The position numbers and the translations under genes were made by a program. From Deltaproteobacteria bacterium (GTDB lineage Bacteria; Desulfobacterota; Desulfobacteria; Desulfobacterales; UBA11574), in assembly GCA_019313505.1 (NCBI GenBank), contig JAFDBA010000011.1, positions 1-24,206 on the forward strand: DNA of 24,206 nucleotides, given 5' to 3'. This document shows positions 22,896 through 24,206 of this stretch, one piece after another. Positions within the stretch are counted from its first letter, which is position 1; the number at the start of each line of letters is the position of its first letter. The notes under the pieces were generated by a model that saw only the letters and a program-made list of their open reading frames with translations, did no database searches and was not told the DNA's origin.

Positions 22896-22969
22896 GTGAT
22901 CAAACTTTTTTTGCCACAACAAGCACAAAATGCACAATTAAGAAACTAATAAATGGAAAAGCAATACCG

Positions 22970-23548
22970 ATGATTGCAGATCTGATAAGAAAAAATAGAA
23001 GTTGCCGCAGATTTTACCAGGACCATGCTGTAACTCCGGAAACCTTGAAACAGCTGGTCGATCTGGCAAGGCTTTCCCCGTCAGCGGCAAATTTGCAACC
23101 ATTAAAATACATCCTTTGCACTACCCCTGAGAAAAACGCCCAAGTATTTTCATGCCTTGGGTGGGCGGCATATCTGAAGGACTGGGCCGGCCCCAAACAA
23201 GGAGAACGGCCCGCAGGATATATTATTATCCTCGGTGATACCGAAAAACCCAACCCATATATTGGATACGATTGTGGTATTGCCGGCCAGAGCATTCTAT
23301 TAGGCGCCAGGGAAAAGGGGCTTGCCGGATGTATGTTCGGAGCGATAAACCGTCAACAGCTCAGGGAGATACTGAATATAGATAGTAAGTTGAAAATGCT
23401 TCTTGTAATTGCAATCGGAAAACCCAAAGAAAAAGTTGTGATAGAACCTGTTGCCCCTGATAATAATATCCGGTACTGGCGGGACAATCAGGGGGTCCAT
23501 CATGTGCCCAAAAGAAATCTGAGCGATATTATTGTCGATTCAATTTGA
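22970..23548 (+). CDS. Nitroreductase-family FMN oxidoreductase
   Basis: The 192-residue protein belongs to the nitroreductase/FMN flavoprotein fold, which uses NAD(P)H to reduce nitro-compounds, quinones or other unknown acceptors. FMN-binding features are RKNRSCRRFY near the start, LSPSAANLQPLKY and the GIAGQSILLGAREKGLAGCMFGA helix-strand. IAIGKPKEKV is the usual family end strand. I chose ATG 22970 because it leads directly into the RKNRSCRRF motif, with GGAAAAG upstream. An extension of 30 residues reads through the CACGAAG palindrome and was rejected. The TGA stop (23546-23548) overlaps the end of a mobile-element fragment. The physiological substrate cannot be inferred. Confidence 0.9.
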   Translation: MIADLIRKNRSCRRFYQDHAVTPETLKQLVDLARLSPSAANLQPLKYILCTTPEKNAQVFSCLGWAAYLKDWAGPKQGERPAGYIIILGDTEKPNPYIGYDCGIAGQSILLGAREKGLAGCMFGAINRQQLREILNIDSKLKMLLVIAIGKPKEKVVIEPVAPDNNIRYWRDNQGVHHVPKRNLSDIIVDSI

Positions 23549-23575
23549 CGGTCTCGTAAAAAGTCAGATTTAATA
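23547..23575 (+). repeat. Solo left end of the TCGTAAAAAGTC element (fragment D)
   Basis: It reads GACGGTCTCGTAAAAAGTC followed by AGATTTAAT, matching the left end of copy A (14431-14459) with one substitution and a two-base gap. The rest of the element is absent. Its first two bases form the last two bases of the nitroreductase stop codon. Confidence 0.7.
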
Positions 23576-23588
23576 AAGGAGAATGCAG

Positions 23589-24206
23589 ATGTTACAGAAA
23601 AAGAAAGGGATAGACATCGTAACTGAAATAGGAGGCATTACAACTTTTGAAGGGGCGAGCAAGCTTTTTGAAAATAAATTAGACCAAACCAATCTATCTC
23701 GGATACAAAAGATAAAACATCCGGAAGTTGTTATTAAGATCGCAAATGCAATAGCCATGTGTGAACCGGATGCGATTTTTATCAATACCGGATCTAAAGA
23801 AGATAAACAGCATATCAGGGAAATGGCCATAACGAAGGGAGAGGAAGCCAAACTCCCCATGGATAAACATACCATCCATTATGATCTCAAAGATGAACAG
23901 GGCCGCATAATAGATCGTACATTTTATATCTCCAATCCCGGAGAAGATGTCAGTTCTCTGGCCAATAAAATGGACAGGGCAAAAGCGCTGATAGACATCC
24001 GGGATAAAATGACAGGTATTATGCATGGTAAAACCATGATCGTCGGGTTTTATATGCGTGGTCCGGTTGGTGCACCTGCGTCCAACCCCGCTCTGGAGAT
24101 TACCAGTTCAGTATATGTAACACACAGCGCAGAAATCCTATACAGAAATACGTTTTCCGACTTTGACAAAGAGGTTGACCGTCTGGAGCATTTTTACACC
24201 AATATC
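23589..24206 (+). CDS. pckG: Phosphoenolpyruvate carboxykinase, GTP type (5' part, cut by window edge)
   Basis: The enzyme interconverts oxaloacetate and phosphoenolpyruvate using GTP/GDP or ITP, a main step of gluconeogenesis. The ATG at 23589 is preceded by AAGGAG, and the frame is open for 206 codons to the edge. Family landmarks are PDAIFINTGSKEDKQHIREMA, the KTMIVGFYMRGPVGAP segment (equivalent to the substrate-binding MGP-GSP loop) and ALEITSSVYVTHSAEILYR. The loop differs somewhat from classical PCKG, so this is a divergent branch. Kinase motifs for GTP binding would lie beyond the window. It is 40 bases downstream of the nitroreductase gene. Confidence 0.78.
   Translation, partial: MLQKKKGIDIVTEIGGITTFEGASKLFENKLDQTNLSRIQKIKHPEVVIKIANAIAMCEPDAIFINTGSKEDKQHIREMAITKGEEAKLPMDKHTIHYDLKDEQGRIIDRTFYISNPGEDVSSLANKMDRAKALIDIRDKMTGIMHGKTMIVGFYMRGPVGAPASNPALEITSSVYVTHSAEILYRNTFSDFDKEVDRLEHFYTNI

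Noticed and set aside
22880..22969. N-terminal extension of the nitroreductase
   Set aside because: It reads out of the CACGAAG palindrome and has no ribosome site; the FMN motif begins just after ATG 22970.
23545..23574. Promoter for pckG formed by TTGACG and TTTAAT at the fragment D end
   Set aside because: With an 18-base spacer the transcript would start inside the ribosome binding site at 23576-23582, leaving no usable leader.

Overview
The window is a bacterial chromosome segment. Its gene set suggests a sulfate-reducer-like Desulfobacterota (Desulfobacterales type): indolepyruvate:ferredoxin oxidoreductase IorAB, a GTP-type PEP carboxykinase, an FmdB zinc ribbon, stand-alone LarE, a YbhGFSR-type exporter, and spacers full of small non-autonomous repeats. 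This assignment is inference; there is no rRNA, tRNA or CRISPR array in the window. Bases 1-5003 are visibly more GC-rich than the rest.

Layout. 1-5003 (+): an overlapping ybhG-ybhF-ybhS-ybhR multidrug ABC exporter operon. ybhG has lost its lipoyl region and is out of frame, and ybhF carries a one-base frameshift. A hairpin terminator follows. 5137-6237 (-): an unknown protein with a histone-H1-like Lys/Ala/Pro tail and one membrane span, divergent from larE (6373-7182, +) across an AT-rich double promoter. 7183-7543: no gene, a long imperfect palindrome. 7544-11353 (-): operon eno, LolA-like exported protein, pyrG, with a good sigma-70 promoter ahead of eno. 11482-12429 (+): repeat R1, then a winged-helix/coiled-coil protein and a small TPR protein. 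12473-14374 (-): HAD-like phosphatase, a hypothetical gene whose frame is broken at an A8 run, a C-terminal gene remnant, a conserved hypothetical and an FmdB zinc ribbon. 14590-21429 (-): 7TM-GAF histidine kinase, recN, iorB and iorA, with a mobile or repeat sequence in every gap. 22123-24206 (+): rdgB, a nitroreductase, and the 5' part of GTP-PEP carboxykinase (cut by the window edge).

The most notable feature is the intergenic space. At least four families of small repeats occupy nearly every spacer. (i) A 159-bp element with TCGTAAAAAGTC ends and 8-bp target duplications: two full copies and two fragments. (ii) A 138-bp miniature element nested inside one copy of (i), with a 5-bp duplication. 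(iii) A 162-bp element with perfect 18-bp terminal repeats, which supplies the last codons and stop of recN; a decayed relative lies between iorA and iorB. (iv) A 170-190-bp repeat (R1-R3) with conserved ends and a variable middle. Several insertions sit within a few bases of a start or stop codon. One separates the predicted iorAB promoter from its ribosome binding site.

Metabolically, eno, pckG and iorAB fit gluconeogenic and amino-acid-fermenting anaerobic carbon flow; pyrG, rdgB and recN are nucleotide and DNA housekeeping genes. The two single-base frame breaks could be true lesions or read errors; the ybhG deletion is too large for a simple base-call error.
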